Shown here: positions 11,980 to 64,000 of the stretch, piece after piece
Numbering within the stretch: the stretch's first letter is position 1
Layout: each line of letters starts with the position of its first letter
From: Thamnaconus septentrionalis
Taxonomy: Eukaryota > Chordata > Actinopteri > Tetraodontiformes > Monacanthidae
Assembly (NCBI GenBank): GCA_009823395.1
Contig: CM020510.1
Coordinates: forward strand, 9,871,273 to 9,935,272
Length of the DNA: 64,000 nucleotides
Direction of reading: 5' to 3'
Made by a program: the position numbers and the translations under genes
The notes under the pieces: generated by a model
The model's input: the letters and a program-made list of their open reading frames with translations, nothing else
Database searches by the model: none
What the model was told of the DNA's origin: nothing

Positions 11980-12240
11980 AGACGGGAGACTTGAGTCACG
12001 GGACTTGACTCGACTCGACTCAGACTTGAGGTGCAAATTTGAGGACTTGAGCCTTGCTTGACTAACACTGATAAGAGTCAACTTAACTTTGATTTGCTCT
12101 TTGTGATGTGAGACTTGACCTTTTGAAATTAAATATTTGACCAACAGCGGTCAACAGATCAACACAAGACGTGGGACTTGCTTGAGACTTGAAGGTTAAG
12201 ACTCGAGACTTGCCTGCGACTTGCACATCTTTGACTTACT
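11980..12240. repeat. Dispersed repeat built from GACTTGA words
   Basis: The motif gacttga/gagacttg recurs roughly a dozen times, including GGGACTTGACTCGACTCG, GAGACTTGACC and GCGACTTGCAC, ending near TTGACTTACTCCCACCT. This wording is typical of a teleost repeat family that starts and ends with 'acttg...tcccacctc'. It carries no coding capacity. Confidence 0.55.
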
Positions 12241-12460
12241 CCCACCTAATCAGCCCTAATCTAGTTCTTATCAGTCTTTATCTTGTTTTTTTCACTTACA
12301 CTGCGTCACTCTGCACTTTGTATTTATTATTGTATTTATTATTATTTTTTAAATCTCTTTTATCTTGCTATGTTGTCGAATGTATGCATGAGTATGTGGA
12401 GCACAGTGCTTGAATTTCCTTTGGGATTAACAAAGTATGAATCAATCAATCAATCAACCT
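12241..12460 (+). repeat. 3' end of a non-LTR retroelement with (ATCA)n tail
   Basis: AT-rich sequence leads into TTGAATTTCCTTTGGGATTAACAAAGTATGA and then (ATCA)4. The 'cctttgggattaataaagtatc' phrase followed by a tetranucleotide tail is a common 3' terminus of fish LINE/SINE insertions. Only the 3' piece is present; no reverse transcriptase frame is seen. Confidence 0.6.
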
Positions 12461-15400
12461 CTGGTTGTCAGTGCAGCAGTTCTCCACTGGGTGCAACCCC
12501 ACCCTCACACTAAGACAGCTGGGGCCCTGCGCAAATGGAATGAATTTCTTGGTTGACTGTTTTGTACAGAGATTCTCAGCTGACTCCAGTTCCCAGCCCC
12601 GTGTGTACCTTGACAGTCACTTCTCTCCCTTAAGATTATTTTTTTGGGACAGTTTGCTTATTTTGGGTCACATATCTTCGAGAATGGCCAGGAAATGGGA
12701 AAGGCAAGTTGAGGTTCAAGTCAGGGTTACTGCATGGATCTTGTGGGGCAGCTGACTACTTCCATCTACATACCACTACATTTCTTAAAGGTTTTGTCAT
12801 CACAGCACTTCCCAAGATGTTGAGCACTTTCAGCCAAATCCACTATTTGAAAATAATGTTTTTTCAATGAAATCAGAATGTTTTAGAACTAACTGACACT
12901 CATTACAGTTTGTGAATAAATCTTTGTTTGAACAAGTCAGGCAATTAATTATGGACAGATTACAACCATTTATTTTTCTGCATCCGTGTGTGTTTACATT
13001 TTTCACGACCCATCATCACCATCATCATCATCATCCTTAGCTGGGTTTACTTGCTCTCATAGTTTAAACAAGCTCGACCACATGCTCAGATATGGAAGCC
13101 GGTATTTCAGCTATTTCCGAGGAAAGGAGGGAGAAATGGAATCAGCACGGTTTTAGTTTTCACTGGTTTTTGCAACGCAAAGTTCAAAAAGTGAAGCAGC
13201 TTGCCATTCCCAGGTTCGGTCTTCTGCGCTGTCAGGATGTGGCTTTTAACATGCGGCTCTGGGGCTAAGACAACCACACGATGGTAGAGCACAAGCGAAA
13301 CTCAGCCAAAGTGTACAGGCAGACCGTAAAGCAGATCAAATCCAGCTGTCCCATTTCAAAACAACAAATGAAAACATCTACACAGAGTGTAACATTTGAT
13401 TTCTCACTCAGACCAAAACCAGCAGCCCTTGAAGCTGGAGGTCTGCAGAGGAGTTTCATCACAGGGAAAATACAAGTTGGCATCACCCAGCTCATGAAGA
13501 ACCGATGTGGCTCCACTCCTTTAGAGCAACATCCTGCTAACTCAGATACTTGCTATGTTTTCTACCAAACATCATGTAGAGTATTGAAACTGATCTGATC
13601 TGTATGAGTCTCTCTTGTGCGGCCGTGAAGACTTTAACTTAATTCACAGATGTGAAATTTGTATCTATAATTAAGCATGTTTTTTTGTGTGTGTGTGTTT
13701 GTGCTGCTGTTCCGAATTAGACATGAAAGTGCTTCTTTCAACATGTCTTTTGTTAGAAAATTACAGGCCTGCATTGTGTCTGTGCGACTGTATAATTTAG
13801 ATCACACTTCTGCCACAGTCCGAGTCGCCTTATGTTTTCTTCTTTCCACGGGGGAGTTCCAGTTACTGGTAGCAGCTGTGTGGTTTTCTGTTGATCTACC
13901 ACATGTGACTTATAAAGCTTATGCCCCTGAAGGAAAACTTAATATTAATTTAAAATTTAATTTTTGCCTGTATCGTTAAATACTTTTTGGGGCCTTGATT
14001 GAAACAAGTGAAGATATTGCGCTTTGGATGAAAGACCTGGAACAAAGAGCGGCGAGGATTCTCAGCTTCGCCCTGTAAAACCCTTTGTAATCTTGGTATT
14101 TATTCAGAGCAGGCATGGAGTCTATGGTTTGCTCCACTTCTTTGCAGCTGAGAAATATTTCTAAACTCAGGTTGGTGGAGTCCAGAGCTCAAGTGGGGGA
14201 TTATCCAGTTCTGTCTCAATCCCTGGAAGTCCCTTTCCAACTTTGTAAGACACCCCAGACCTCTTGCATATGATCCAATGTGCTGCTGCACAGACTCGGA
14301 TCCAATCCCTAAAATGATGCTAGGCGGGAGCAATCTTTAAAGTCCCGCTACTGGCCTGATGTCCAGTTCATATGATATGATATGTTGCGATCAGAGCTTG
14401 CTGCAAACTTCATTCAACCAAGCATAAAGCAGTAGTTCTAAATGACAGCACTGTCTATCAGCAAATATATCTTACAGCTTCGAAAAGCAGTAAGAAAAAA
14501 AAAAGGTTTCTGTGCCATATGTCGATGACGGGTGAATCGCTGGTTTGCCAGTGCGCAGGTGTTGGTGCACAATGGAAGCTACAATGTGACAGTTAGATAT
14601 CAGTGAGTCAACGGCGGCCAGATGGTGCAACATTATGTGCGTGTTTCATCTCTGCCACCCACGTCCTGAGCCGTTAATGGCGTTGATAAGTTTTGCAGGG
14701 GGACCGACTCAGAGGTGCAGACTGCAGCTAACAAACATTTCCTGTGTTACAGGAGAAACTCGCATCCAATTCACACAAACCTCACCTCAGCTCAAGTCAG
14801 TTCACGCCTGTCTCTGCATCTACAGAAAAAACACTGCACAGGTTTCATTCACTTGTTTATTTCTACAAAGTGTTTTAATGGGAAGTGGCTAATTGTTGTT
14901 TCTGTAGAGGCCCCATGACACTACAGTACAAGACATGTAGTCACTCCTCAATCACCATGTTAGAATTTTTCATGTAACCTTTAGTGCCACTGTGTGCTTC
15001 ACAGCAATGTCAAAGTCCCCCCCGGTTTAAAAAAAAAAGGAGGGTCCAGGCATTCAGGTAATTATCAAGGTGAAAAAATGCAATGTTTGGCCTGTTACAT
15101 TCCATTTGGACAGATTTAGGAAATTTATTGTGGAATCGTTGTGTAACAACATTTAAAGAGACCCCACAGGGTCAACTGCTGACTCGGGACACAATTAAAA
15201 CAGTAATTTTGGAAATTACACTCCTCTAGTGCTACTGCATTAAAACAAAATGCTACCAGATGGGGAGATATAAAAAAAAAAAAACATTGTAAAAACAACC
15301 CACAGGTTTCCTGTCCACGCATTAACAAAAGAAAGCAATAAACAAATGTTTGTAAACATACAAAAACTGTAACAAAAACTGTAACAAAAGACAACTGGAA

Positions 15401-15481
15401 AAAGCAGCTGCACTTACAGTTTCACATCGGAATCATTATGTGTGTAGAAGTCTGGTCTCGTACGCCCGAGTAGCGCTGACC
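12461..15481. other. Intergenic, 3' flank of rcbtb2, no gene recognised
   Basis: A 105-codon plus-strand frame at 13281-13598 and shorter ones have no recognisable domain. A CATCAT run lies near 13017-13035. The right part is probably downstream flank or an extended 3' UTR of rcbtb2. Nothing else can be named. Confidence 0.4.
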
Positions 15482-15487
15482 TTTATT
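15482..15487 (-). terminator. rcbtb2: Candidate rcbtb2 polyadenylation signal
   Basis: TTTATT on plus reads AATAAA on minus, about 420 bases past the rcbtb2 stop codon. A further TTTATT near 15124 is an alternative distal signal. There is no transcript support, so the choice is provisional. Confidence 0.3.
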
Positions 15488-15904
15488 AGTCTGCCGGTGA
15501 AGATGGCCACGAAACAATCACAACAGCTAAACAGTGCAATTACACTTTGCAAGATGCAAATTTGAAGTCAACATCAGGGATGCTAAGCGGATGTTTGGAT
15601 GGCGGAAATGAGTGACTATGACTGAAAAAAAAAAAAAGAGGCAGAGTTGAACAGGAACGACCACAGGAATGCTCAACATCAGTTGTCAAACACAAAACCT
15701 CCCAAACCTGGACATTTGAGATTCAAGGCATTCAAAGGGAAAGCCTCCCGCTTCCTCTTGATTATTTCTTTTGCTGTGTTTGACCTTAATTGTTTAGGGC
15801 AGAGTAACAGACGCATCGGCGTCCAAAAAAATCCTTCAACGTGCCCACAGCTAGACTTTTAATTTGGCGAAATTGGAACGTCACGGCTGCGGCTTCCCCT
15901 CCGG

Positions 15905-21985
<6,081 letters not shown>

Positions 21986-22696
21986 TTAGATTCAAATTGA
22001 TGGTTCATATGAAAGATGCTGGTAAACAGTTGGATTATCAAGTGGAAATGTATTATTCTGGTCGCTCCTAGCCACAAACAGCTTTATGGGGAAAATGAAT
22101 GACATTTTAAAAGTGAGGAAAAACAATTTACTTTTCTAACTGAATTACAAAAAAGGGGCACAGCATTCCCGAGATACTGGGCGGTTTGCCCAAAGATTAA
22201 GGCTATGTCTGAGGTGAACTGAGGTAAATTCATACAATTCTGGTAAGACATATTAAACTCAGTAGCCAACAAACAATACATTCTGCGGATGAAGCAGCCC
22301 ATGTACATGACCTTACACAAGCGTTGGATAATGTCTGTGATGTGAGGTGGGAAAAAAAAAAAATCAACAAATGGTTACAGTGGAAAAATTATGGACTGAG
22401 CCCAAGCGAGTTACATTGGAAGCTGCTCGTTCTTGCTCGGTTAACGTTGGAAAATATGAGCAGCGTTCACAAAGTGATTTTCGACTTCAAAAACGCCACC
22501 GCATGTTTATGTCACAGCCCACATTTAATTGATCAATAATAAATTATGTATTAACGCTTCTACCCATGTGTTCTAAGTCCGTAATATTTAAGTAATTACA
22601 ATACTGTTTAAATACATAACAGGAAAAAAAAGACATCTCTGTTGCGTAAGAGGTGTTATTGTTGTTGTTGTTGTTGGTCCAAACTGTTGCAGTTAC

Positions 22697-22960
22697 CTTA
22701 CTGTCGTCTTAGCTAACCACAGTGTTTCGCCTCTGGTGGCGTCGCCTCGTCATGAAAACTGCAACGTTAAAGGAATGTCAGCCAGCGTTTTTCGGGGAAT
22801 CTAGCTGCCATTGTTTTCAGCTTTGCGGTCCCGGTTGGGTCGAGCTTCACATCTGTGTCTGCCGTTGTTATCTTCTTGAAGTTAGCATCGACCGCGGCTA
22901 CTAAGGCGACTCAAACACAGCACTGCTTCACTTCCTGTACACAGCGTCCAACGGTGCGTT
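22697..22960 (-). other. rcbtb2: Candidate 5' noncoding exon of rcbtb2
   Basis: On the minus strand a donor-like CAGTAAG|GTAACT ends this segment. The segment is less AT-rich than its surroundings and holds CpG-containing words. It sits about 0.8 kb upstream of the first coding exon, opposite in direction to fndc3a. No protein frame continues through it in a way that would extend the coding sequence convincingly. The outer boundary is approximate. Confidence 0.35.
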
Positions 22961-24180
22961 CGTGACCGTCGGAGAATCGGAAATATGTTTACATTCCGAA
23001 AAGACATCGATCAAACCGTGAACTATCCAACATTCTTTCAATTTCAGTTTACCTAACTCAAACATCTTAACGCCCTTACACTATAAAAAACGATCCAAGT
23101 GACATTCAATGAGCTCCCGATAAATAAGATATAAAAATATATCCTTGCTTATCCTGACTTGCTCCGCTTTTTAGAAAAAGATAACACCCTCATGTCAGGT
23201 GTTGGTTCTGCTCCATACCATATGCCCTTTTGGGAGATTTTGTTTTTGCTTTAAAAACTAATCACGTGAGGCTGAAGTAAACAATACATCGGACCTTTAA
23301 AGGACTACATAAGCACAGGGGGCACGGTCTTTCTTTTGTCCAGCAGGTGGAGCCATGGATATCCCAATATCAGGTACTACTACTAGCTACTTGATCTTAA
23401 CTGATTATATGAGATAAAACATGTGTGTCTAATTCAAACATGGACAATATAAAATGTGCAGAATGTTAGTTACATTGTTAAGAGGAAGTATTATTACAAA
23501 TGTTACAATCTTCACATATGATGACAAAAAGAAAAATCATAATTTGCCTTGGAAAAGCTATCAGAAATCTATTTAAATCTATCTATATATTCATAATCTA
23601 TTTATGTTTAAAACATTTCGCGAAAACGAATTACTGTTTCCAAATTATTAAAGGACATATTATGATTATTGGCCTGTGTACTGCTTAATCCAATCTCCAA
23701 ACTAACTTCGCTGTGCAACATAATAAAATGAAAGAAACACTGAAACGTCAGCTCGAGGTCTCGCTTATGATTATAATTTCAACCAGGTAAAACCCCATTC
23801 ACGGAATCTAATTGTGAACGTGTTATCAATGGTTTTCATAGCTACCGTGGAATTTAGGATTCGTCACTGCTTGCTGCAGTGGGCATGCGCACAAAGCCCT
23901 GAAGGCGATGGCTAAATTCCTGACTTTATTGAGAAGCTTGGTTGGATGGAAAGTTATCTCGACAATACGGGCAATTAGCCGTACGTTATCGACACTCTGC
24001 ATTGCCACAGTTGCTCGCTAGTTACTTCGAACTGGTTTATTCATGTAGGCGGTGCAGGCGGTCGGCACTCACGTACAAAAGAAAAGCAACATCTTCATCT
24101 TGCTAACTATTAGCAAGGTAGCATTGGACTGCTAACGCTAGCGTGTCACATTATGTCGCGTCGCGTATTTAGGTAGCTCG
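22961..24180. promoter_or_regulatory. Divergent intergenic promoter region between rcbtb2 and fndc3a
   Basis: The two genes are transcribed away from each other from this interval. The right part (about 24.0-24.3 kb) is richer in CpG words (GCTAACGCTAGCG, ATGTCGCGTCGCG) than the AT-rich centre. No TATA box is positioned convincingly, which suits a CpG-type vertebrate promoter. The inference rests on gene positions. Confidence 0.45.
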
Positions 24181-24336
24181 CAAGTTGTCCGCCTCGGGGA
24201 TTGAAGGGAGCAGCCGACGGGAACGTCGAAGCTCGCTGACGTTCAACATTTCTGAAAGAGAGTCATCACTGTGCATCGGCGTGTGCGTCAAGACTGCTGC
24301 CGCTGTGTCGACCGAGTGACTGAGTGAGTGAGTAAG
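24181..24336 (+). other. fndc3a: Candidate noncoding first exon of fndc3a
   Basis: A CpG-containing segment ends in GAGTAAG|GTAAGCTG, a strong donor at 24337. The next acceptor (TATTGCAG) is at 26231-26234, just before the exon with the start codon, which gives a 1.9 kb first intron. The transcription start is not determined. Confidence 0.5.
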
Positions 24337-26267
24337 GTAAGCTGCGCTATTGGTGATAACTCACTTAAATGGCTGTCAGTCTGACGTTGCCTTGTTGTTG
24401 AGATGATGCCCGAAGACTTATCTTTTTTCTGTATTTATCGACCGATTGCAGTATTATGTCACAGTTGGGTAAGGCTCAGCTACGATATCGCCGAGCACGC
24501 GCGCTCGCACGCACATACACACCTGTAGCGAACGCTAGAGTAAACAGTTGACATGTCCGCAAGGAACGATTTTACAAACCCAACAGCCGTGGAAATTTAC
24601 ACCTCGATGTAGTGCGACATCGATGTTTATTTGAAGGGCCCGGTTAGAAATAATAACAATAACTCTAACGTTAAGCGAGGCACACGGTTAGCCAAGTGTA
24701 AATCTAGCTGTCATATGACAGCGTCGAGGTGTTACACCTAAACCAGGAATTAGGTTCAAACGTTGATGCATGGGGTCCATTAAAACGTCCAACGAGCTGC
24801 GTAGTCTTTTTTTTCTGTCCTATAATTGCCCTTGCTTTGACTGTCGTTTTCCCACACACAAATTGTACGGATTTGGCCTGAGTGTTGACTCGACCGAAAA
24901 TTGCTTTTATTCTTGCCATCAGGGTATCTCCCTTGCTCACGTTAAAACCGTAACCGAGAAACAGCTGTTGTTTCCTCCGCAAGTGCTCTTTCAGCCACAG
25001 TCGAATATGAAGCACGGGGAAACAGCAGATGTCTCCGCAGTTTTGATTGAAAAAAAGAAGAAAATATTGCACGTTGTGTCCTTTTTCGAGGGATAAGATA
25101 AGGCGTTGTTATCGCACGAGTGACTGCAGTGATTGACTGAGAAGAAGCCCCTGACAGGGCCTGCCTTCATTCGGTGACTGGACTTCCAGGCTTATCTACT
25201 TGCTCTGCTCTGCTACAGCAGTCGTTCTCTCAGATGCAGTTCATTGACCACCTGTATAGTGGCAGTTGTTTTAAGTCAGGGGAGGAGCCAGAGCTAGCAG
25301 ATTAGCCAGATCACTGGGAGGGGATAGAGAGTGCATGTGCTACAGTGCAATAAGGTTCACAGACACTTGTTACGGTTCCCTCGTTATAAATTCTTTGTTT
25401 ATCCTTGTTATTGTTCCATCTTCTCTCAGGCTGGACTGTTGACAGTTTAGTATTTATTTCACCACAGTAAAAATGAATGCGGTTCCCTGCATTCAGGTCA
25501 CTCGGTGCAACATGTGAATTCTGGGATATCGAGCCCATACATTATGGGTGATGCCTCGTTCCTCACCTTCAGGGAACCAAAGTTACATGCATAACATTTC
25601 ATTTTAAGATTATATTTTAATATCATCCCTTTGGATTTTTTTTTTTTTTTTTTTAGGTAACATTTCCTGACAATCAATTGAAAAAACAAAGATTAAAGAC
25701 TGATAAATTATTAGCTGCCTTTGTGTCTTTTAATAATAAAATGTATTTGTTTAACAGGTAAACAAATAAGTGTTTTTATTCACTCAGACACAATTGGTTT
25801 ATGGAACTTTTGTATTTCAACTGTAGCACACACAAATAGTTGGTTAATTTCTGTTAGCACATCTTATCAGTAAATAAATATGCATCAAATCACAACCTTG
25901 AGACAGTCCTTTAAATCTAAATTATTATTTTTTTTAACTTTAATTTGTTTTGTTTTTCAAATTATGGTGTTATGTTATTTTGCTCCAATATTATTATTCC
26001 CAGAGAATTTTCTCTATTTGAATTCAGACTATGTCACTAATGAGTAAAACCGATGATTAGTTTATATAAAAGTAACCAAGAAGCCCAGGAAAAATCCACT
26101 TACTATGAATATTCTTGCAAGCTGTTGTTCTTTGTACATCTTAGCAAGGTTCAGTTTTAGGAGACGCTAAGGTTTATACTAATATATGTTGGATGCTCCG
26201 TGTGTGTAAGCCAATGTCCACCTCTGTATTGCAGGAGTAACTCTTCAGTGGTGTGAATGAGGGAGAT

Positions 26268-61421
<35,154 letters not shown>

Positions 61422-61756
61422 GAGCCGGCGGCCCGCTCAGCTGCTCGGCCGCAGGGTTATAGCTTTACCCCCCCCGCCCCCCGTCTTCCCCACCGTTCTT
61501 TTCTCCTTCCTTGTCCGCCTCCACCCATCCCCCGCTCCTCCTCTCCTTCCTCCTTGACGACGGCCTACGGCGGCATTAAGCGCCAACGAGTAATTGGTAG
61601 CGGTTCGGGACTGGAGGACGTCTGGCTTCCTCCGGCTCTCCTCTTCTTCCTCCTCCTCCTCCTCCTCGACGCCTCGCTCACCCCGTCGTCTCGACTTTGT
61701 GGTTCATCTGTCGTTCAAAGGTTCCGTCCCGTCTCGATCGGCTTCCTGCGCAGGGA

Positions 61757-61761
<5 letters not shown>

Positions 61762-61809
<48 letters not shown>
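61762..61809 (+). repeat. (CAG)16 in the fndc3a 3' UTR
   Basis: Sixteen uninterrupted CAG units lie 340 bases past the stop codon in the sense orientation. They give open poly-Gln and poly-Ala frames that lack any coding context. Confidence 0.95.
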
Positions 61810-61810
<1 letters not shown>

Positions 61811-61907
61811 GGTTTTGGTCTATTTTGGAAGTGATGGTTGCGGTGGGTATTTGGGGGGTGTCGGTCCCGAAGAGGCGCTTCTACTCATGTACTTTGTGAT
61901 GACAGTA

Positions 61908-61941
<34 letters not shown>

Positions 61942-63989
61942 AATATAAATATATCTATAAATATATGTGTATAGAAAATAGTCCTAATTTATATTTCCAT
62001 CGACGTGTCTGGTTTGAAACTTGTCCTTTTTTGATAGCCGTGTTCTGGCGCTAGTGTGTAGGTGTGTCGTCGGCCCTGTGCGCTACTGGACCTCGGGACC
62101 TGCTGGGCCAGTGGGGGAGGGGTGGGCGCGTGCGTTAAAACGATGTGTGTATTCTGTATGTAGTTGGTGCCAGTGCGAGGTACACGGCTGGGAAAGGGGG
62201 GGAGGGTTGACGGAGGTGTGAAGGGACTTCAATCCCCCTGCTGGAGTCCGAGGGGCGATTAGCGAATGAAGACGTCGAGACGAAAAAAGAAAAAAGGATT
62301 AAAGAAAAAAACAACAGGAAAGATTGAAAAAAACAACAAAAAAAACGACTTGTTCACGTTGTAGGTAAAATGCGTTTGTTTAGCACTTTCCGACCTTTTT
62401 GATGTTCAGAATGTTTAAGGATGCAAAAATGACTGGAAAAAAAAAAATGTTAGTATATTTTTGTACAGTGGAGAAAAAAAAAATCATGGACCTGAAAGTT
62501 TGAGAGAGGTAAAAAAAAAAAAAAAAAGAGAGAGAGAATATAACAGTATGAAGAAAACATCGAACCAAACTAACCGCGACTTCTAATTTTTTTATTATGA
62601 TCATGTAGTTGTACTGCAGCTTTATTCTGAGATATTGTTGTTCAGCACAAAAAATGTATGCTTATCTCTATGTTCTATTTTGTTTTCAACGGTTTGCGAT
62701 CCCTCTGCCCCCTCCGTGATTGTTTATTCTTTTTTTTCTTTGTTTTGTTTGTTTGTTTGTTTTGCACCTTAGCTGGACTGACTGCGTCCTGGTCTCGTGA
62801 TGCGTTTTATAGGACACACTCAGAGACTGTGTGAGCCCTATGTCGTATTTTCTGGGTGTTTTAAAAGTTGTAGTAGGTGTCCCTGAAACAGCTGATGTCT
62901 CCCACTCTCTCTCTCTCCCACTCTCTCACTCTGTCTCTCTCTCTCTCCGCTCTGTTTCTCTCAGCAGGAAAAGAGAAAAATTCTGAGGAAAAAAAAAAAC
63001 CATTAACCAGTTGTTTCAGAGGCCTTAATTAGAGGGAAAAAAAGAGAATTTTCTTAATTTGAAGTATCATGATTTTGTCTTGTTTTTCTTTGTCGTTTGT
63101 TTTGGGGCCTAGAGCGGCATTAGACACTAAAAAATGTGTTTTATTACTTTTGCAGCAGTTATTTTATGTTAGTGGTCACTCGTAATCGGGAGCGTAATGA
63201 GCGTAGGTCTGTGTATTACTTGCGAATTTATGTTTTGCTTTCTCTGGTCAAGTGATACATGCGTGAAGTATATTTTTTTATGATATTGAAGTAATATAAG
63301 TAAAACACCCTCTAGAGACGATAATAATAATGAAACCTGAGTAACCCATGATTCATGGAATGCAAATGGCAGATACAAAACCTGTTCTATCATGTTCTTC
63401 TTGTGCATTTAAATTTGCCTTTTTCTTCTCTGTATGTTGGCTATTTGTCACAGGTTACTGACGGTTCAGTCGTAATCTGACTGTTGGGTCTAGTGTTGTT
63501 TGGTTTCGAGCAGATTTTTACCATTGCAGCCGTGGAAAAAAAAGAAGAAGAAACAAACGGGAAAAAAACTGAAAAAACTGAAAATATACAGTTTCCTTGC
63601 AAAAACTTCTCAGATAATTACATGATTTGGTCTTACAAGACAGTCTGCAAATATCTCCTCTTCGTCATTTAAAGAAGTAAATTCCTATTTTTGATAGCGA
63701 TCGCAACACGTGCCATTTTAACACCTCTCCGCCCCGGCAGAGAGATCGACAGAATGCTACAAAAATGAGTAAAATATGCACAAAAAAATAGAGACCATTT
63801 TTATGTAATTTTAATGTTTGCAGTTACCTCATACACCGTACATTCCAAAATGAGAATTTGTTATATTATACATACTACCAGACATATCACTTTCAAATGT
63901 TTGTTTGATGGGGAAAAAAAAGTGTAATCATAGATATGTATCTAAAGTGTATCTGTATAGCCATGATATCTACAACGGATCCATGCACA

Positions 63990-63995
63990 AATAAA
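63990..63995 (+). terminator. fndc3a: fndc3a polyadenylation signal AATAAA
   Basis: A canonical AATAAA (CACAAATAAAG) lies at the right end of the AT-rich 3' region. The cleavage site would fall just past the window. No earlier canonical signal in the 3' UTR was noticed, though alternatives were not exhaustively ruled out. Confidence 0.6.
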
Positions 63996-64000
63996 GATTT

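Larger units (their letters stand above)
61422..64000 (+). other. fndc3a: fndc3a 3' untranslated region
   Basis: About 2.6 kb of non-coding sequence follows the stop. It begins C-rich, then holds a (CAG)16 run and a (TA)n run near 61908-61940. Poly-A and poly-T stretches lie near 62439-62530, and a (CT)n stretch near 62905-62960. The last third is AT-rich, as vertebrate 3' UTRs often are. Frames inside it are not genes. Confidence 0.75.

Noticed and set aside
13281..13598. A 105-codon plus-strand frame between lpar6 and rcbtb2
   Set aside because: No recognisable motif and no supporting splice or polyadenylation signals. A chance frame cannot be excluded, so it is not called.
61554..62054. 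Poly-Gln and poly-Ala frames after fndc3a
   Set aside because: They lie in the 3' UTR, are created by the CAG tract, and lack any conserved context.

Overview
The window is nuclear DNA from a ray-finned fish, most likely a percomorph teleost. The evidence is intron-split vertebrate genes with GT/AG junctions, tRNA-derived SINEs with LINE2-like tails, hAT-type miniature elements, and long CA/TG and TA microsatellites. Nothing bacterial, phage or plasmid is present. No species call is possible from sequence alone.

Three protein-coding genes can be rebuilt exon by exon. (1) lpar6, a lysophosphatidic-acid GPCR with a single coding exon, minus strand, 5382-6503. (2) rcbtb2, an RCC1-repeat plus BTB protein, minus strand, 11 coding exons between 15905 and 21889, 527 codons. 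(3) fndc3a, a tail-anchored protein with nine fibronectin type III domains, plus strand, 25 coding exons between 26268 and 61421, 1250 codons, with a 3' UTR of about 2.6 kb ending at an AATAAA at the window's right edge. In both multi-exon genes every junction was read by hand, and the phases add up to an unbroken frame. Human 13q14 has the same neighbours (LPAR6, RCBTB2, FNDC3A), so this is an old syntenic block. I saw no RB1 exon around lpar6, although human LPAR6 lies inside an RB1 intron.

Layout: 1-4.8 kb is repeat-bearing intergenic DNA with two minus-strand SINE copies. 4.8-7.6 kb is lpar6 and its 5' flank. 7.6-15.4 kb is intergenic with degraded repeats and no gene recognised. 15.4-22.9 kb is rcbtb2. 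22.9-24.2 kb is a divergent promoter region shared with fndc3a. 24.2-64.0 kb is fndc3a, whose 7.2 kb intron 2 and 9.6 kb intron 3 hold most of the mobile elements.

The most interesting unexplained structure is a GC- and CpG-rich block at about 30.8-32.65 kb inside fndc3a. It contains a 37-codon open exon (32524-32634) that ends in a splice donor in exactly the phase needed to join the third exon. It looks like an alternative promoter with its own N-terminus. Other points of note are an acidic insertion in the seventh FN3 region, a (CAG)16 tract in the fndc3a 3' UTR, long TG tracts just after two fndc3a splice donors, a MITE whose edge may supply an rcbtb2 branch point, a 12-bp minisatellite, and telomere-like CCCTAA motifs inside a longer tandem repeat. 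I did not find a convincing wholly new gene system.
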